Position numbers and translations under genes: made by a program
Origin: Rhodospirillaceae bacterium
GTDB lineage: Bacteria; Pseudomonadota; Alphaproteobacteria; Rickettsiales; UBA3002
Length of the DNA: 9,532 nt
Reading direction: 5' to 3'
NCBI GenBank assembly: GCA_947458525.1
Contig: CANHAG010000023.1
Span: forward strand, 1-9,532
Shown: positions 8,176 to 9,532 of the stretch, in pieces
Layout: each line of letters begins with the position of its first letter
How positions within the stretch are numbered: position 1 is the stretch's first letter
Notes under the pieces: model-generated
What the model saw: only the letters and a program-made list of their open reading frames with translations
Told to the model about the DNA's origin: nothing
Databases searched by the model: none

Positions 8176-9503
8176 CAATGCGCCCCTTTTTTGGCCGACT
8201 TTTCTTTGGCGGGTTCTTTGGGCGGGGGCAGGGGCTTGAGCAGTGCGGCGCTGAGCGGAGCCAGCACCACCCCTTCGCGGTTGGTTTTTTTCAGCCAGTC
8301 GCTAAAAAACATCAGGCTTTGCGGGCGGGCACGCAGCACCACCACCAGCCGCCCGCGTTCGCGTGTCTGAGTCACAATCCCCGCCAGCTTGCTTTTAATC
8401 GCCGCTTCGCTTGGTACCTCGTCAAGCAGCAGATCGCTGCGCATCACCTCGCCCTGCCATTCTTTTTTCAACCCCAGCTCCTGCAAGCGGCGGGTAGGGT
8501 GGGTGGAAAGCACGAGCAATCCGCGCTTATGCAATGTTTCCAGTAGCCCCGTAAATGCTGCGGGCGTGAGGCTCAGCGATTCATCCGCTGCCAGCACCAC
8601 CCCCACCGTACCCGGTGCCGCCATCAGCAATTTGTTAAGCCGCGCGGAAAATTCTTCTTTACTCAGTGAGGCAATGAGACCCAGCGGGCCGGGGTCGTTT
8701 TGCGGATAGCCCTCCGTCTGGGTGGGAAGATCAAGCCAGGCCTCGTGCCCGTCCCCCCGCGAGGCGGCAAGAGCTGCGGATAGATGCGGGGCGTAGGGCG
8801 AGAAAGAGAAACTCACCTCCGGCGGCAAGGTGCGCGCCAGCGCCAGCGTATCAACACTGAAGCCAAGGCCGGTGACGACCACATGCAGGGTTGCCGCATC
8901 CTTTGGCGCGTTAAAATGGTGGGAGTAAATTCTGGCCGGGGTAACGCCCTCTCCCCCGCGTTTGGGCAGCACTCCCTGCGGGGTAGTTTCGGCAACTTCC
9001 GGCGCGGGTGCCGCCACCAGCCCTTTATTTCCGGTGGGTGGGGCGATGCTTGTGACCGTATCTTCCGTGTCCGCAAGAACGGGCGCGGATGCATCCACCG
9101 CTTCCGGCGCTGGCGGTTCTGTTGTGGCCTGAGGCGTAGCGGGTGTTTCATCTGGTTTGGGTTCTGGCGGTTTTTCCTCTCTCGCCGCGGTAGGTTCCGC
9201 CTCCCCCACATCGAACGAGGCGACAGGTTTTGCTTCTTCTGCTTCGGACGCAGTTTCGGGTGGTGCTTCCTGCGTTGCTGCGGACGGGGTCACTGGCACA
9301 TCCGGTCGGAAGACTTTGCCCGATCGCGCATCAATGATGACGCGTTGCCCGGAGCCAAGCGCCTGCTGGGTCTGGGCGGAAAACTGCCCGGCAAAATCAA
9401 CCACCGTGCTGACCAGCCCGAGGCTGAGCAGCGCGCACATCACCATCCACAAGGTTCTGCCCCCCCGTGCGCGTTTTTCCGGCATTTTGGGGAGTTTGAG
9501 CAT
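8175..9503 (-). CDS. Divergent polysaccharide deacetylase family protein, membrane-anchored, metal ligands not conserved
   Basis: ATG at 9503, with GGAG seven bases upstream, gives 442 residues; an in-frame GTG at 9521 would add 6, and the frame stays open to the window edge. Layout: basic cytoplasmic start, one membrane segment (about 17-37), a short conserved region with RVIIDARSGKVF, a long Pro/Ala/Glu/Thr-rich stalk (about 68-190), then a periplasmic domain (about 200-425) of the family once called DUF610. Landmarks are LHVVVTGLGFS, FSFSPYAPHL, DLPTQTEGYPQNDPGP and TVGVVLAADESLS. Typical members have VIDDLG, HLP, NNHMGS and DSRT at these places; here TG replaces DD and the His and Asn ligands are absent, so deacetylase activity is doubtful. 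Residues 428-442 are Lys/Pro-rich. The stop overlaps the rppH start. Identity rests on fold landmarks; function is unknown. Confidence 0.85.
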   Translation of the reverse strand: MLKLPKMPEKRARGGRTLWMVMCALLSLGLVSTVVDFAGQFSAQTQQALGSGQRVIIDARSGKVFRPDVPVTPSAATQEAPPETASEAEEAKPVASFDVGEAEPTAAREEKPPEPKPDETPATPQATTEPPAPEAVDASAPVLADTEDTVTSIAPPTGNKGLVAAPAPEVAETTPQGVLPKRGGEGVTPARIYSHHFNAPKDAATLHVVVTGLGFSVDTLALARTLPPEVSFSFSPYAPHLSAALAASRGDGHEAWLDLPTQTEGYPQNDPGPLGLIASLSKEEFSARLNKLLMAAPGTVGVVLAADESLSLTPAAFTGLLETLHKRGLLVLSTHPTRRLQELGLKKEWQGEVMRSDLLLDEVPSEAAIKSKLAGIVTQTRERGRLVVVLRARPQSLMFFSDWLKKTNREGVVLAPLSAALLKPLPPPKEPAKEKSAKKGAH

Positions 9504-9505
9504 CA

Positions 9506-9514
9506 CCTCACTCC
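9506..9514 (-). promoter_or_regulatory. Ribosome binding site of the deacetylase-like gene
   Basis: On the minus strand GGAG (9511-9514) lies seven bases before ATG 9503, with GAGG (9506-9509) even closer. This supports 9503 over the GTG at 9521, which has no such site within the window. Confidence 0.5.
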
Positions 9515-9532
9515 AGCCCACCGGTGCGTGCG

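Overview
The window looks like chromosomal DNA from an alphaproteobacterium; the order is uncertain. The grounds are the alphaproteobacterial-type ThiC (TTG-LPGSRK and YEGR-VKPEDNG segments), the coupled pair of divergent polysaccharide deacetylase-like gene and rppH, and the sequences of citrate synthase and RNase D. No plasmid, phage, insertion sequence, rRNA, tRNA or CRISPR feature is visible.

Layout. Positions 1-1860 (minus) hold most of thiC, which runs off the left edge. Head to head with it, mutY (1889-3178, plus) starts only 28 bp away. It is followed on the same strand by gltA (3222-4649) and rnd (4755-5930). Convergent to rnd is a Nudix hydrolase gene with an unusual, interrupted Nudix box (5957-6547, minus). 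A 153-bp gap separates it from a divergently read LysR-type regulator (6701-7672, plus). On the minus strand at the right are rppH (7681-8175) and, overlapping it by one base, a membrane-anchored protein of the divergent polysaccharide deacetylase family (8175-9503). Nearly everything is coding and no gap exceeds 300 bases.

Most genes are housekeeping: thiamine pyrimidine synthesis, 8-oxoguanine repair, TCA cycle entry, RNA 3' processing and RNA 5' pyrophosphate removal. They form no single pathway. The rppH/deacetylase-like pair is the only clearly translation-coupled unit.

The striking feature is a set of repeat-like blocks lying in frame inside thiC and mutY. thiC carries two elements of a CTCACCC/GGGTGAG palindrome family (1785-1816 and 1400-1471) and a double array of degenerate 8-bp units (1174-1265). 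mutY carries a 105-bp element with perfect CGTCATTGCGAG/CTCGCAATGACG ends (2235-2339) and a different 119-bp concentric palindrome (2550-2668). All five are translated through without a stop. They sit where family members have shorter loops or a variable N-terminus. The logic resembles the Rickettsia palindromic elements that insert into protein genes, but here several unrelated repeat types share two adjacent genes. Other points are a Glu at the catalytic Asp position of MutY, loss of the usual metal ligands in the deacetylase-like protein, a basic N-terminal extension on citrate synthase, and a perfect 24-bp palindrome inside rppH.
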